A stretch of 64,000 nt of DNA from Burkholderiales bacterium JOSHI_001 (GCA_000244995.1 CM001438.1:2070090-2134089); one strand, 5' to 3'; positions 16,449 through 24,809 are shown, numbered from the stretch's first letter. The notes: a model not told the origin generated them from the sequence alone. Numbers and translations: made by a program.

Positions 16449-16961
16449 CGCACTTTGGGCCGCCTCGATGGCTTGCTTTGCTTGAAACAGAGACAGAGCT
16501 TGTTCTGACGGGAAGGCAAATTCTATGGCCCCACTGGGCATATTGGCGAGTTGCATTGCGCGTTCCCCAAGCGACATGGACGTGTCGCTTGCGCAACCGT
16601 CTTGCAGATGGAACATGAAGTCGTTTAGCGAGCCTAGTACTTTGCGGCTTTCCGTCTTTGCGAAAACGCTCTGAGACATCTCTCTCATCTCAGCGTGAAC
16701 AAGATGCGCAGGCACGCCTATGCGTGTCAACATGAGTTCAACCGCTTCGGAAAGGCGCAAAGGAAAGGCCTTTAGGTCTTTGGCTGCAACTACGACGGGA
16801 AGTAGCGTCTTTTCGGAGATGCACAGCACCAGATGCTGAGGCCTGGCAATCAAGACGTTTGCATACCAGTCCCCAAGCACCGTTGTAGTTGGGGACGGAG
16901 CCGGGTTGACAACTAAGTTGCCACGGACAAGTAGCTTCTTCGTACATCGGATTGCAAACAC
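16443..16961 (-). CDS. DUF6933-type protein (copy 1)
   Basis: 172 residues. N-terminal FAIRCTKKLLVR, then SPTTTVLGDWYANVL and RPQHLVLCISEKTLLPVVV, is the pattern of the family annotated DUF6933. This is a soluble protein of unknown function often found next to toxin-antitoxin or mobile genes. The stop comes from the attC, giving a QSAA terminus. The entire cassette is repeated without change at 40277-40934. Confidence 0.78.
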   Translation of the reverse strand: MFAIRCTKKLLVRGNLVVNPAPSPTTTVLGDWYANVLIARPQHLVLCISEKTLLPVVVAAKDLKAFPLRLSEAVELMLTRIGVPAHLVHAEMREMSQSVFAKTESRKVLGSLNDFMFHLQDGCASDTSMSLGERAMQLANMPSGAIEFAFPSEQALSLFQAKQAIEAAQSAA

Positions 16962-16977
16962 GGGCGGTTCCTGTGCG

Positions 16978-17106
16978 GCCTAACGTTCGAGGTAAGGCGG
17001 GCCCTACAGCGGAGCGTGTAAGCCCAGCACAGGAGGATGAACATTTTGGCCTGTGCTGGGCTTGCACGCGCAGCTGTTGGGGCTCGCCTTGACCGAGGGG
17101 TTAGGC
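16978..17106 (-). repeat. attC, class A (brnTA cassette 1)
   Basis: 129 bp. End pentamer GACGC against start AACGC, 4/5 match. Confidence 0.96.
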
Positions 17107-17400
17107 GACGCTCTTGGTGCGCGGCACTGGCGCTTTGGCCAAGCGCTCGGCCATGCGGGTTTGCCAGCCAGGGCCTGTGGCGCGCCAGCGTTCAATGACT
17201 TCTGGCGGAAGCCGCAAACTGATGAGTTGCCGAGGACTGGCTGACTTGGGGCGACCGCCCTTGTTGACGACAGCCTGGTCGAGCATGTCGTCAGTAAGCT
17301 CTGGAAGCTCCTTGTACTCATGTGGCTTGACGGTATGCGCGTCTACGCGCTTGAGATCAGAGCCCAAAGTACGACGCGAGACGTGCTTGTTCACGATCAT
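17101..17400 (-). CDS. brnA: BrnA-type antitoxin
   Basis: 99 residues from ATG at 17400, overlapping the toxin gene by 44 bp. An acidic/helical N-terminal part (LPELTDDMLDQAVV) is followed by GGRPKS and an RHH domain, QLISLRLPPEVIERWRATG. It should neutralise BrnT and autoregulate the operon by DNA binding. C-terminus SVA, stop in the attC. Confidence 0.85.
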   Translation of the reverse strand: MIVNKHVSRRTLGSDLKRVDAHTVKPHEYKELPELTDDMLDQAVVNKGGRPKSASPRQLISLRLPPEVIERWRATGPGWQTRMAERLAKAPVPRTKSVA

Positions 17401-17632
17401 TGGCCTTTCGCATACTGAAGACGTGGCGATCCGTGCCACGCGGGGTATAGCCGACAACTACCAAGCGGCCGTGCAGTAGGCCGAAGCAGATAACTCGACG
17501 TTCACCGTAGTCTTGCCGCGTATCGTCAACCTCAACCGTCGTGCCGCTGAAGACGAGCGCGGCGTCTCCGAAGTCGAGGCCGCGCTCAGCCAATGTCTTC
17601 TCCCGCTTTGCTAGGTCGAATGTGATACGCAC
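17357..17632 (-). CDS. brnT: BrnT-family ribonuclease toxin
   Basis: 91 residues, GTG start. BrnT features: FDLAKREKTLAERGLDFGDA, the DTRQDYGERRVICFG strand pair and a C-terminal SMRKANDREQARL with the family's R-K-A-N-x-R-E catalytic/RNA-binding segment. It is the first gene of the operon, as usual for brnTA. Its start lies only 6 nt below a good -10 box, so its mRNA is probably leaderless. Confidence 0.9.
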   Translation of the reverse strand: MRITFDLAKREKTLAERGLDFGDAALVFSGTTVEVDDTRQDYGERRVICFGLLHGRLVVVGYTPRGTDRHVFSMRKANDREQARLASYFGL

Positions 17633-17638
17633 AAGGTT

Positions 17639-17667
17639 ATTGTATCTACAAAAACGACGCGATGCAA
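17639..17667 (-). promoter_or_regulatory. Probable sigma-70 promoter of brnTA cassette 1
   Basis: Minus strand TTGCAT, 17 nt, TACAAT. The -10 box ends 6 nt before the GTG start of brnT, which places +1 at or next to the start codon. The same TTGC-N17-TACA(A/T)T-N6-start layout recurs in two other TA cassettes. Confidence 0.7.
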
Positions 17668-17695
17668 CGAGGAAGGTCGCTTTGGTGTTTGCGTT

Positions 17696-17824
17696 GCCTA
17701 ACGTTTGAATTAACGCGGGCCCGACAGCTGGCCGGGCATGAACTGACTGCGACGATAGCTGATTTGGCGCAGGCAGGGCAGGCCCGGCCAGCTGTTGGGG
17801 CTCGCGTTGAATGAAGGGTTAGGC
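17696..17824 (-). repeat. attC, class B (family X copy 2)
   Basis: 129 bp. End pentamer ACCGC, 5/5 match. Confidence 0.96.
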
Positions 17825-18273
17825 ACCGCCTGCCCGAAGCGAACGTTTGGCCGGGCCTTTGTGAAACTCGCTTGCGGTGACTGCCGGGGCGAGCTGACCG
17901 CCGAAGTACCGCCCCGCGGCCGTGCCAGCCAGCCGCATGGCCGAAAACTGCCTTGGGCATGGGCTGCGAAGCAGCCGATGCAGTAGGGAAGGCTGGTTGG
18001 CACAACGGGCCAAGCAGCCGCACGGCCTTGCCGAATGTGGCCAAGGCGCGCGTTGGTGCTACTTGCGGTTTGGTGTTTGGCAATTCCTCTTCTTGCAAGA
18101 GTCTCGGTGCCAATGTCCGTGCTCTGGCCGGACTGATGCATGCCTTGCGCATTGGCTGCGGCTTGCCGCAGCTTCCTCTTGCCGTTCGCGCCGGCCGTGT
18201 TCTCGGATATGGCCAGCATTTTTCTTGCGGTGGTGGCAATGCGATGCGACCTGGGCATGTTGGCTTTCGCGGT
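17825..18273. other. Family X cassette, copy 2 (no credible gene)
   Basis: 449 bp. The hairpin CTGCGG-CTTG-CCGCAG lies near 18158. A plus-strand open stretch near the end reads like a membrane segment (FLLPFAPAVFSDMASIFLAV), but it has no closed frame before the attC. Minus frames are open but compositionally odd (Arg/Pro/Ser-rich). Confidence 0.58.
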
Positions 18274-18402
18274 GCCTAACGTTCGAGGTAAGGCGGGCCC
18301 TACAGCGGAGCGCGTAAGGCCCGGATGGGACGCTGATAAGTTTGGCCCAGCCGGGCCTTACGTGCGCAGCTGTTGGGGCTCGCCTTCACCGAGGGGTTAG
18401 GC
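18274..18402 (-). repeat. attC, class A (lipoprotein/membrane operon cassette)
   Basis: 129 bp. End pentamer ATCTT, 5/5 match; a rare pentamer, so the agreement is informative. Confidence 0.96.
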
Positions 18403-18612
18403 ATCTTTCGAGTCAGCTCTGCGGCCGAAAAAGAAGCCAACTACGAGGCCGATGATTCCCGAGTAGAGCGAAGAGAAAGTTTTAAGATGTTCTGTGAAGG
18501 GCTCAGGTGGATACCCACCCAATACAGGAGTAAGGGCTACAACGGCCGTGACGAGTAAGAATACAGTAACTATGAGTATGCTCAAAATCGCTTGAAGTAC
18601 GGAAATCCTCAT
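18397..18612 (-). CDS. Small two-helix membrane protein, second gene of a two-gene cassette
   Basis: 71 residues. Hydrophobic helix 1 (ILSILIVTVFLLVTAVVAL), a periplasmic loop with PPEPFTEHLKTF, then helix 2 (YSGIIGLVVGFFFGRRAD). It overlaps the upstream lipoprotein gene as ATGA, so the two are translationally coupled. Stop in attC. The cassette is visibly more AT-rich than its neighbours, hinting at an outside origin. Confidence 0.7.
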   Translation of the reverse strand: MRISVLQAILSILIVTVFLLVTAVVALTPVLGGYPPEPFTEHLKTFSSLYSGIIGLVVGFFFGRRADSKDA

Positions 18613-19334
18613 CTTTTTACCCTCCTGCGATTAATCTCTTCGCGAACTGTGGAAACTAGAAGCCGCTTGATACTTTCAAATGATTCCCTGCCAAGTTCTG
18701 GGTCTCCAGCGGACCAAGGATAACTTTCATTTGGCCGTTCGCGAACTTCAGTTTGAATTGAAAAATTTGTAAAGCGAGAATTTTGAAACGCTCTCTTTAT
18801 TGAAATAATATGGTGCACTTCGGTTTGATACTGCTTTTCCCACCAAAGCACACCGCTACGACGTCCGGTGATGCGCTTCCAGTCAGTGGACAATTGACCT
18901 TCGTTTGATTCGGAGATTGACCAAGTTGTGTTATTTGGCGATCTGGCATCTGCACCATCTGTAGTTGATTGAGGTGCGAGTGAAATAACTGCACCGCGGG
19001 ATCGAATTGATTGTCCACGATTTAAAGTCGAAAATAGTATCGTACTCAACTCCTGAGGACTCAGCTCAATCCTGTCCTGCGCAATACTTTCAATACTGGA
19101 GCCACGCGTCGCACCTCGACCGAGTACAGCTTCGGCTGCGGCGTGTTCCCTGTTGCCGCCGATAATTCCACCAATGAGTGCGCCAATGACGAGTTCCTGA
19201 TTAATGATTTTGAGTTCATCTCTCTCGAAATCCCATGCAGGTACTCCTTGGGTCGGAGGGGTGGCGGTTGCACACGCTGCAACTATGGCAATTAGTGCGA
19301 TCGAGCAGACATAGCGGATGCGGCGGTATTGCAT
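18609..19334 (-). CDS. Envelope lipoprotein with glycine zipper, unknown function
   Basis: 241 residues. Signal peptide with lipobox IVAAC (Cys21). A glycine-zipper segment IGALIGGIIGGN lies near residues 50-61, then a long mixed domain with WWEKQYQTEVHHIISIKRAF, ending in a basic tail (NRRRVKR). Glycine zippers are common in envelope and pore-associated lipoproteins. No family identified. First gene of the AT-rich operon. Confidence 0.68.
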   Translation of the reverse strand: MQYRRIRYVCSIALIAIVAACATATPPTQGVPAWDFERDELKIINQELVIGALIGGIIGGNREHAAAEAVLGRGATRGSSIESIAQDRIELSPQELSTILFSTLNRGQSIRSRGAVISLAPQSTTDGADARSPNNTTWSISESNEGQLSTDWKRITGRRSGVLWWEKQYQTEVHHIISIKRAFQNSRFTNFSIQTEVRERPNESYPWSAGDPELGRESFESIKRLLVSTVREEINRRRVKR

Positions 19335-19344
19335 TGGACAAGAT

Positions 19345-19470
19345 GCCTAACGTTCGAGGTGAGGCGGGGCCGACGGCGAAGCGCCGGGCCCGCTGGAGGG
19401 ATGATAAACAAAGCCCGCAAGCGGGCCCGGTGCTTTGCCGTTGGGCCTCGCCTCGACCGAGGGGTTAGGC
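19345..19470 (-). repeat. attC, class D (DUF7684-like cassette)
   Basis: 126 bp. End pentamer GTCAC, 5/5 match. Confidence 0.95.
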
Positions 19471-19487
19471 GTCACTTTGGGTGCCCG

Positions 19488-19946
19488 CTACTCGTGGTTG
19501 TCTTCTACCCATGATCTTGCTTGGGCCGCGAGGGCTGGCGAGTCGGTCTGAACCACGACCAGACTCAGTTCGGCTTGAAGGTCTTCTGGCGGTGACGAGT
19601 TCCAGAACGCGAACCACAGCGTTTCCTCGAAGCCTTCGCTGGCATGCGATGTAGTCATGAGCGTGTATGCGAGCGGCTCGCCAACTTCAGGGAGGAAGGC
19701 AGCGTAGTCGAACGCTTCCTCAACGCTCTGGGATTCCGGGCCCCAGCTGCAGACATAGGCGGCGCCCGCGTCGATCCAGCGGCGGCCTTGCTCGATGCTC
19801 ATGGAGGCGCCAGGTGTTGCGCTGGCGAGGAGCAATACGTACTTGCCGGAGCCGGCGGCGTACGGTGTTGCGTCGCCCAGCGGTGCTGGCTCCAGGATGA
19901 CACACGGTCTCCCCGTTCCCGGGTGCTTCAGGTGGGGAGAAGACAT
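19488..19946 (-). CDS. Hypothetical soluble protein, DUF7684-like
   Basis: 152 residues. SGKYVLLLASA, then GRRWIDAGAAYVCSWGPES and TLMTTSHASEGFEETLWFAF, resembles a family of small proteins (DUF7684) from memory; the assignment is tentative. No signal peptide. Acidic throughout. Confidence 0.6.
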   Translation of the reverse strand: MSSPHLKHPGTGRPCVILEPAPLGDATPYAAGSGKYVLLLASATPGASMSIEQGRRWIDAGAAYVCSWGPESQSVEEAFDYAAFLPEVGEPLAYTLMTTSHASEGFEETLWFAFWNSSPPEDLQAELSLVVVQTDSPALAAQARSWVEDNHE

Positions 19947-19965
19947 CGGCGGTGCGTGCTGTGAC

Positions 19966-20094
19966 GCCTAACGTTCGAGGTAAGGCGGGCCCTACAGCGG
20001 AGCGCGTAAGGCCCGGCAGGGACGATGATAACTTTGGCCCAGCCGGGCCTTACGTGCGCAGCTGTTGGGGCTCGCCTTGACCGAGGGGTTAGGC
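19966..20094 (-). repeat. attC, class A (three-TM cassette)
   Basis: 129 bp. End pentamer ACCAG, 5/5 match. Confidence 0.96.
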
Positions 20095-20179
20095 ACCAGC
20101 GCTACCGCCCTGCCAGCGAAGTTGCCGCTTGAGGGCATGCGATGAGAGGGATGGGATTTGCTTGCCAACGCTGAGTTGA

Positions 20180-20527
20180 CTACCCTGAATAGAGGAAGAC
20201 AGCTGTGGCAACTCCGATCAGTATGACGACAACAAGCCATGTTGGAACCTCTGGCGATGAACGGTCTGAACTAGATGTTGAGAACGTTAGAGCTTGGAAA
20301 ACTCCATTGAGCAACGTTCCCACGAATGTTCCCACATGCTCTTTGAAGACAAAGCCGACTAAAGCGCAAAGGGCACTAGTCGGCTTAAGCCAAGTCATGA
20401 TCTCCATCGGTGACCCTCTGTTAATGGAGCGCCAACTCCACCCTGAGCCGAAGAAGAGCCAAAGAGTACAACCGAGTACAGCCCCAAAGACTGCCCCGAT
20501 TAGCGCGTATTGAAGGCGGGCAAACAC
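20180..20527 (-). CDS. Small membrane protein, three helices
   Basis: 115 residues. Helices at about 8-26, 48-66 and 96-114; a glycine pattern in helix 1 (GAVFGAVLG) suggests tight packing. A Ser-rich loop (TSSSDRSSPE) precedes the last helix. 85 bp between its stop and the attC hold nothing recognisable. Confidence 0.65.
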   Translation of the reverse strand: MFARLQYALIGAVFGAVLGCTLWLFFGSGWSWRSINRGSPMEIMTWLKPTSALCALVGFVFKEHVGTFVGTLLNGVFQALTFSTSSSDRSSPEVPTWLVVVILIGVATAVFLYSG

Positions 20528-20541
20528 TTGGAGTTTCTGGT

Positions 20542-20670
20542 GCCTAACGTTCGAGGTAAGGCGGGCCCTACAGCGGAGCGTGTAAGCCCCGCGCAGGACG
20601 ATGATGAATTTGGCCTGCGCGGGGCTTGCACGCGTAGCTGTTGGGGCTCGCCTTGACCGAGGGGTTAGGC
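20542..20670 (-). repeat. attC, class A (SnoaL-like cassette)
   Basis: 129 bp. End pentamer GACGC, 5/5 match. Confidence 0.96.
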
Positions 20671-20699
20671 GACGCTTTCGGTGAAGGCGTGCACATTGG

Positions 20700-21188
20700 C
20701 TACTGCTTTAGCGCTGGGTCCCAGTGCTCTGTAATCTTGCCGTTCTCTATGCGAAACATGTCAAACCAAGTGGTGGTGTACTTCTTGGACGCATCCTTGG
20801 GGTCAGGGTACTCGCGGACGAAGCTCAGAGTAACCAGGTCTCGCTCAGCGGTGATTGAAACCAAAGGCGCGGAAATTTTGGGCTCGATTGGCTTGGGCTT
20901 GCGGAACTTGGTGAAGAACTCGACGAATGCTGCGCGGCCCGTGGGAACATTCGGGTTGTGTTGTATGTAGCTTTCCGCCATGTACTTCTCGGCGAACTCC
21001 ATGTGACCGCCCTCGAAGACTTCTCGCCAGAAGTCAAAGACTAATCTTTTGTTTGCTGCCAGTTTCGGATCGGCACTGACGAGTTGTGCTTCTTGATCGG
21101 TGGTGGGTGTAACTGGAACCTGGGCGCGTCCTGAAACACTGATGGCAAGCGCGACGATCGCCGCGCTTGCAATTTGATAGGCCTTCAT
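20700..21188 (-). CDS. Secreted SnoaL-like (NTF2-fold) protein
   Basis: 162 residues. Signal peptide 1-22. SnoaL/NTF2-like core: NKRLVFDFWREVFEGGHMEF, YIQHNPNVPTGRAAFVEFF, then FDMFRIENGKITEHWD. SnoaL-type domains are polyketide cyclases or unknown hydrolases; a secreted stand-alone form is common in environmental bacteria. Confidence 0.85.
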   Translation of the reverse strand: MKAYQIASAAIVALAISVSGRAQVPVTPTTDQEAQLVSADPKLAANKRLVFDFWREVFEGGHMEFAEKYMAESYIQHNPNVPTGRAAFVEFFTKFRKPKPIEPKISAPLVSITAERDLVTLSFVREYPDPKDASKKYTTTWFDMFRIENGKITEHWDPALKQ

Positions 21189-21215
21189 GCTTGCTCCATT
21201 CTGGGGATTTGCGTC

Positions 21216-21344
21216 GCCTAACGTTCGAGGTAAGGCGGGCCCTACAGCGGAGCGCGTAAGGCCCGGATGGGACGCTGATAAGTTTGGCCCAGCCGGGCCT
21301 TACGTGCGCAGCTGTTGGGGCTCGCCTTGACCGAGGGGTTAGGC
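21216..21344 (-). repeat. attC, class A (VOC cassette 2)
   Basis: 129 bp. End pentamer CGCAA, 5/5 match. Confidence 0.96.
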
Positions 21345-21374
21345 CGCAATTTCACAGGGGGCGGATGAGTTGGT

Positions 21375-21761
21375 TTACTGACCGGAAGGCGGTTGCCAGA
21401 GTTCAACCTTGTTGCCCTCTGGATCGATGACCCAAGCGAACACTCCGTACTCAGATTCGTCGATCTTGTCTAGAACGTTGCAGCCTTCTTCCTTCAGGAC
21501 TTTGGCCAACGCGCGGGCGTCCTCGACTCGGTAGTTCACCATGAACGATGACTTACTCGGTGCAAAGTAGTCGCCTTCGGATGGCCCGACCGACCAGATC
21601 GTGGTTCCTGCCACAGCCTTTCCCTCAGCGTCGGTCCATCTGAATGCCGTGCCACCCCACTCTTGGACATCGATTCCCAGGTGACGCTTGTACCAGGCCT
21701 GCAGGGCCGGTGCGTCGTTTGCCTTGAAGAAGATGCCGCCGATTCCAGTGACTCGCTTCAT
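21375..21761 (-). CDS. VOC-superfamily glyoxalase/bleomycin-resistance-like protein
   Basis: 128 residues. Start RVTGIGGIFFKANDAPALQA with a WYKRHLGID helix end, middle FMVNYRVEDARAL, end WVIDPEGNKVELWQPP. It is the classic two-module VOC subunit, normally dimeric and metal-binding. Substrate unknown. Confidence 0.9.
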   Translation of the reverse strand: MKRVTGIGGIFFKANDAPALQAWYKRHLGIDVQEWGGTAFRWTDAEGKAVAGTTIWSVGPSEGDYFAPSKSSFMVNYRVEDARALAKVLKEEGCNVLDKIDESEYGVFAWVIDPEGNKVELWQPPSGQ

Positions 21762-21798
21762 AGAACCTCCGGTGATGAACGGGGACGTTTCCGTTGCG

Positions 21799-21927
21799 GC
21801 CTAACGTTCGAGCTAAGCGGGCGACGACGGCAGGACGCCAGGCCCGGGCTGGCGAATATGTACCGCGTACCGCCAGCCCGGGCCTGGTGGCCTGCCGTTG
21901 GCGCTCCGCTTGAGCGAGGGGTTAGGC
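21799..21927 (-). repeat. attC, class E (hypothetical cassette)
   Basis: 129 bp; lacks the GATGATAA loop of most sites. End pentamer CTCGC, 5/5 match. Confidence 0.94.
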
Positions 21928-22017
21928 CTCGCTCGGCGATACGTGCGCGTTTTCGTGCTGCCGCCCGGTAGCCAACAGCGCCCAAGAGAGTGGCAATTCA
22001 GCGCTCCCATCTCTCTA

Positions 22018-22335
22018 CTAGCCCCTCGCGTAGCGCTGGCCCGAGAGTAGTGCCTCAACGACTACCCTCGCGGTCTCTGACGCTGCGCCTGCGGTTGCGA
22101 CAAAAGGCAAAAGATGAGAGGCAAGCTCTTCCGCAAGTGGCCACTCCAACTGCCAACTCTCTCCTGTACTCTGTCTTCGGAGCGACGGCGTCATGAACCC
22201 TGTGAACTCACCCGGGTACCCAGCGCCCGGAAGGAATAGCTCGTAGGGTTCAGCGCCTGCGTCGAACACCAGCAAGTACGACCGATCGCCCTGCAACTTG
22301 GCTGTGAGGATGCTGGACAGCGGCGGTAGTTGCAT
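22018..22335 (-). CDS. Hypothetical soluble protein
   Basis: 105 residues starting 5 bp after the attC. SYLLVFDAGAEPYELFLPG suggests a small beta domain, followed by a helical C-terminal half. No family recognised. 90 bp before the attC are empty. Confidence 0.55.
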   Translation of the reverse strand: MQLPPLSSILTAKLQGDRSYLLVFDAGAEPYELFLPGAGYPGEFTGFMTPSLRRQSTGESWQLEWPLAEELASHLLPFVATAGAASETARVVVEALLSGQRYARG

Positions 22336-22340
22336 GCGAG

Positions 22341-22469
22341 GCCTAACGTTTGAGTTAACGCGGGCCCGACGGCTGGCCGGGCCTGACCTGGATGGGACGA
22401 TAACTGAAGTGGCCCAGGAAGGGCAGGGCCGGCCAGCCGTTGGGGCTCGCGTTGAACGAAGGGTTAGGC
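22341..22469 (-). repeat. attC, class B2 (six-TM cassette)
   Basis: 129 bp. End pentamer CGCAA, 5/5 match. Confidence 0.95.
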
Positions 22470-23144
22470 CGCAACTCTTGATGATTGCGCGGAGTCCCTG
22501 AGTATGAACTGACCCTTTACAAGCCAGGCGGCCGCAAAGGACATGACGGAAAGCGACTCAGCCCAGAACATTGCGTCGCCCATTTTCAGCCTGCCAAACG
22601 CGGCCATTGCAATACCTGCCAGCAACATTGTGATTGCACAGACCTTGTAGATTTTGTTGCGGATAATCTTCTGTTGCGTAGGGTTTGGCGGGGTGTGTGC
22701 TGAGAATCTGAAGTACATAAGGTAGAAGGCCAGTGCAAAGAATGTTCCGACGAAATATACGTGATAGCCGATCAAGCCGTGATTGATGTAGCATTCCTTG
22801 TTGCCAGCGCCAGGATACTTATCTTTGAGTTCATCTGCGAAACTGGGGTCAACGGGAAATAGTGCAATTCCAAATGCGGCAATTCCGGCTATTATTCCGA
22901 TCCACCCGTCGAGCTTGTCCGGCGTTCGATAGCATGTCAGAAGTGCGCCAACGAGAACCAAAGCCAAGACAAACACCTCCCGCATGCCCGTGTAGTAGTA
23001 GTCGCTGATCGTGTCGAGCGTTGTGATGCGTTCAAAGAACCATCCTCCAACGCGAACTGCGATTGGCATCGTCAGACCGATCCAGCCAATAGTTTGGCGG
23101 AGACTCATGTACGACATGTAGAACTTCTCTTCCTGGGCAATCAT
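22464..23144 (-). CDS. Polytopic membrane protein, about six helices
   Basis: 226 residues. After a short cytoplasmic lead (SLRQTIGWIGLTMPIAV) comes ISDYYYTGMREVFV, then helices with GIIAGIAAFGIALFPVDPSF. A periplasmic loop carries a Cys, and three more helices follow. The ISDYYYTxMRxVFV motif is typical of a bacterial membrane family without known function. Stop in the attC (RVAA). A 130-bp leader precedes the start and may hold a promoter. Confidence 0.7.
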   Translation of the reverse strand: MIAQEEKFYMSYMSLRQTIGWIGLTMPIAVRVGGWFFERITTLDTISDYYYTGMREVFVLALVLVGALLTCYRTPDKLDGWIGIIAGIAAFGIALFPVDPSFADELKDKYPGAGNKECYINHGLIGYHVYFVGTFFALAFYLMYFRFSAHTPPNPTQQKIIRNKIYKVCAITMLLAGIAMAAFGRLKMGDAMFWAESLSVMSFAAAWLVKGQFILRDSAQSSRVAA

Positions 23145-23277
23145 TGTGTCTCCTCGGAGGTTCGATTCCTTGCTCTAGCAGTTGGCGTAGGTTTGCGCGC
23201 AGTACTCGATGCCGCATCGTCTGTTGTATGGAGATTTGGCCCCACTCTCTTGCGCAGCCGAGCTTTGTTGGCTTGCG

Positions 23278-23406
23278 GCCTAACGTTCGAGGTAAGGCGG
23301 ACCCTACAGCGGAGTGTGTAAGCCCCGGAGCGGACGATGATAACTTTGGCCGTTCCGGGGCTTACACGCGCAGCTGTTGGGGCTCGCCTTGACCGAGGGG
23401 TTAGGC
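23278..23406 (-). repeat. attC, class A (higBA cassette)
   Basis: 129 bp. End pentamer GCCGC, 5/5 match. Confidence 0.96.
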
Positions 23407-23739
23407 GCCGCTTGTTGCCGCTTGAGCATGAAGGCGGACCCCGAGCGCTTTGGCAACCTTGAGGACTGTGGCGAAGCTAGGGTTGCCTTCCGCGCTTAGT
23501 GCCCGATAAAGGCTTTCTCGGCTAAGGCCTGCGTCCTTCGCAACCTGTGACATGCCCTTGGCGCGGGCAATATCGCCAAGCGCTCGTGCAATGCCAGCCG
23601 CATCCTCTGGCGCTTCTTCCAGCCAGGCGTCCAAATAGGCCGCCATTTCTTCCGGTGTGCGAAGGTGTTCCGCCACGTCATACGACGTGGCTTTGGTCTT
23701 CGTTGATTTCTTTGCAGCGACTTTTGCCATGACCTTCAC
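23401..23739 (-). CDS. higA: HTH antitoxin of a HigBA-type system
   Basis: 112 residues. Basic N-terminus (KVAAKKSTKTKA), SYDVAEHLRTPEEMAAYLDA, then an XRE-like HTH: MSQVAKDAGLSRESLYRALS, closing with FATVLKVAKALGVRL. This is the antitoxin type paired with phage-derived Gp49/HigB killers. It overlaps the toxin gene as ATGA. It would bind the palindrome in the promoter and neutralise the toxin. Confidence 0.9.
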   Translation of the reverse strand: MKVMAKVAAKKSTKTKATSYDVAEHLRTPEEMAAYLDAWLEEAPEDAAGIARALGDIARAKGMSQVAKDAGLSRESLYRALSAEGNPSFATVLKVAKALGVRLHAQAATSGA

Positions 23740-24029
23740 TCCTGGAAGTTCCGGTTCAGAACCAGTGCCTTCGCGATGTCTTTGTCCTGGGTTGACTTGT
23801 CACCGCCGGCGATGAGAAGCAGCAAGCGATTGCCGCGTTTTGCGTAGTACACCCGGTACCCTGGACCGAAGTCGACCTTGAGCTCCGAGACGCCTTCCGT
23901 CAGATTTCGGTGAGTGCCTGGATTCCCGTGGATCAAGCGGTCCACTCGCATGAGAATCCGAGCTCGTCCGGCCAGATCGCGAAGACTGTCGATCCAGGCG
24001 CTGAACTCTTCTGTCTTCTCGACCCGCAT
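23736..24029 (-). CDS. higB: RelE/ParE-superfamily killer protein of a HigBA-type system
   Basis: 97 residues. KTEEFSAWIDSLRDLAGRAR, then GDVxx-like VSELKVDFGPGYRVYYAKRG and LLLLIAGGDKSTQDKDI, the signature of the 'addiction module killer' HigB subgroup, probably a ribosome-dependent mRNA endonuclease. Toxin-first order is normal for higBA. The start ATG lies 6 nt below a -10 box. Confidence 0.92.
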   Translation of the reverse strand: MRVEKTEEFSAWIDSLRDLAGRARILMRVDRLIHGNPGTHRNLTEGVSELKVDFGPGYRVYYAKRGNRLLLLIAGGDKSTQDKDIAKALVLNRNFQE

Positions 24030-24035
24030 GACGCA

Positions 24036-24064
24036 AATGTAGCCGATGGGCTACAGATTGGCAA
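24036..24064 (-). promoter_or_regulatory. Probable promoter and operator of higBA
   Basis: Minus strand TTGCCA, 17 nt, TACATT, 6 nt, ATG. A perfect inverted repeat TGTAGCC-CATC-GGCTACA (24038-24055) fills the spacer and enters the -10 box, an ideal autorepression operator. Confidence 0.72.
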
Positions 24065-24083
24065 CTGGCCTCGGGTTTGCGGC

Positions 24084-24212
24084 GCCTAACGTTCGAGGTA
24101 AGGCGGGCCCTACAGCGGAGCGTGTAAGGCCCGGCAGGGACGATGATAACTTTGGCCCAGCCGGGCCTTGCACGCGCAGCTGTTGGGGCTCGCCTTGACC
24201 GAGGGGTTAGGC
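24084..24212 (-). repeat. attC, class A (two-TM cassette)
   Basis: 129 bp. End pentamer CGCAC, 5/5 match. Confidence 0.96.
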
Positions 24213-24671
24213 CGCACTTTCAAGCTCACTCGCAAGTACCCTCCTAGCTCTTGCCGCAAGAAGCGTCGTCCGGATGCGCTGCAACGAGAGTGTCAAGATG
24301 CCGAACGCTATGAAGGAGACCACCACTTTCCATGGAAGCGGCATCTGTTGCCATTGCCAGGCTACAAGTGGTCCAGCAAATGCCGTGGCAGCAGAATTGA
24401 TGACAATGAGTGGAAGCCAGTTTCCGATGCTGAAGCCGCCCGTCTGGATTTCGGCTGATCCAATTGTTGCTATCCCGTAGATGGTGCGCCAGTCGCTCTT
24501 GTTGTGCATAGCAAGAAGCAGATCTTGGGCGACAGGAATGTGGCCTTTGAAGTGCATCTTTGCGGAGTAGATGATTTTGCCCTGGGCTTCGAATCCAAAG
24601 GTCATGAAGTCTCGACGTGGAGACAATTGTTGATCGAATACGCGATCAATTCGGAGCCGTACGACATGCAT
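24207..24671 (-). CDS. Membrane protein with N-terminal soluble domain
   Basis: 154 residues. Residues 1-75 are soluble (RRDFMTFGFEAQGKIIYSA); helices follow at about 85-103 and 114-130. The basic C-terminus ends ESAA, stop in the attC. No family recognised. Confidence 0.62.
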   Translation of the reverse strand: MHVVRLRIDRVFDQQLSPRRDFMTFGFEAQGKIIYSAKMHFKGHIPVAQDLLLAMHNKSDWRTIYGIATIGSAEIQTGGFSIGNWLPLIVINSAATAFAGPLVAWQWQQMPLPWKVVVSFIAFGILTLSLQRIRTTLLAARARRVLASELESAA

Positions 24672-24680
24672 TCCTGTGCG

Positions 24681-24809
24681 GCCTAACGTTCGAGGTAAGG
24701 CGGGCCCTACAGCGGAGCGCGTAAGGCCCGGCAGGGACGATGATAACTTTGGCCCAGCCGGGCCTTACGTGCGCAGCTGTTGGGGCTCGCCTTGACCGAG
24801 GGGTTAGGC
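24681..24809 (-). repeat. attC, class A (membrane protein cassette)
   Basis: 129 bp. End pentamer GTCAC, 5/5 match. Confidence 0.96.

Noticed and set aside
17825-18273. Plus-strand membrane-like frame near the end of X cassettes as a gene
   Set aside because: It has no proper stop before the attC, is interrupted in the 10.8-kb copy and lacks a ribosome site.
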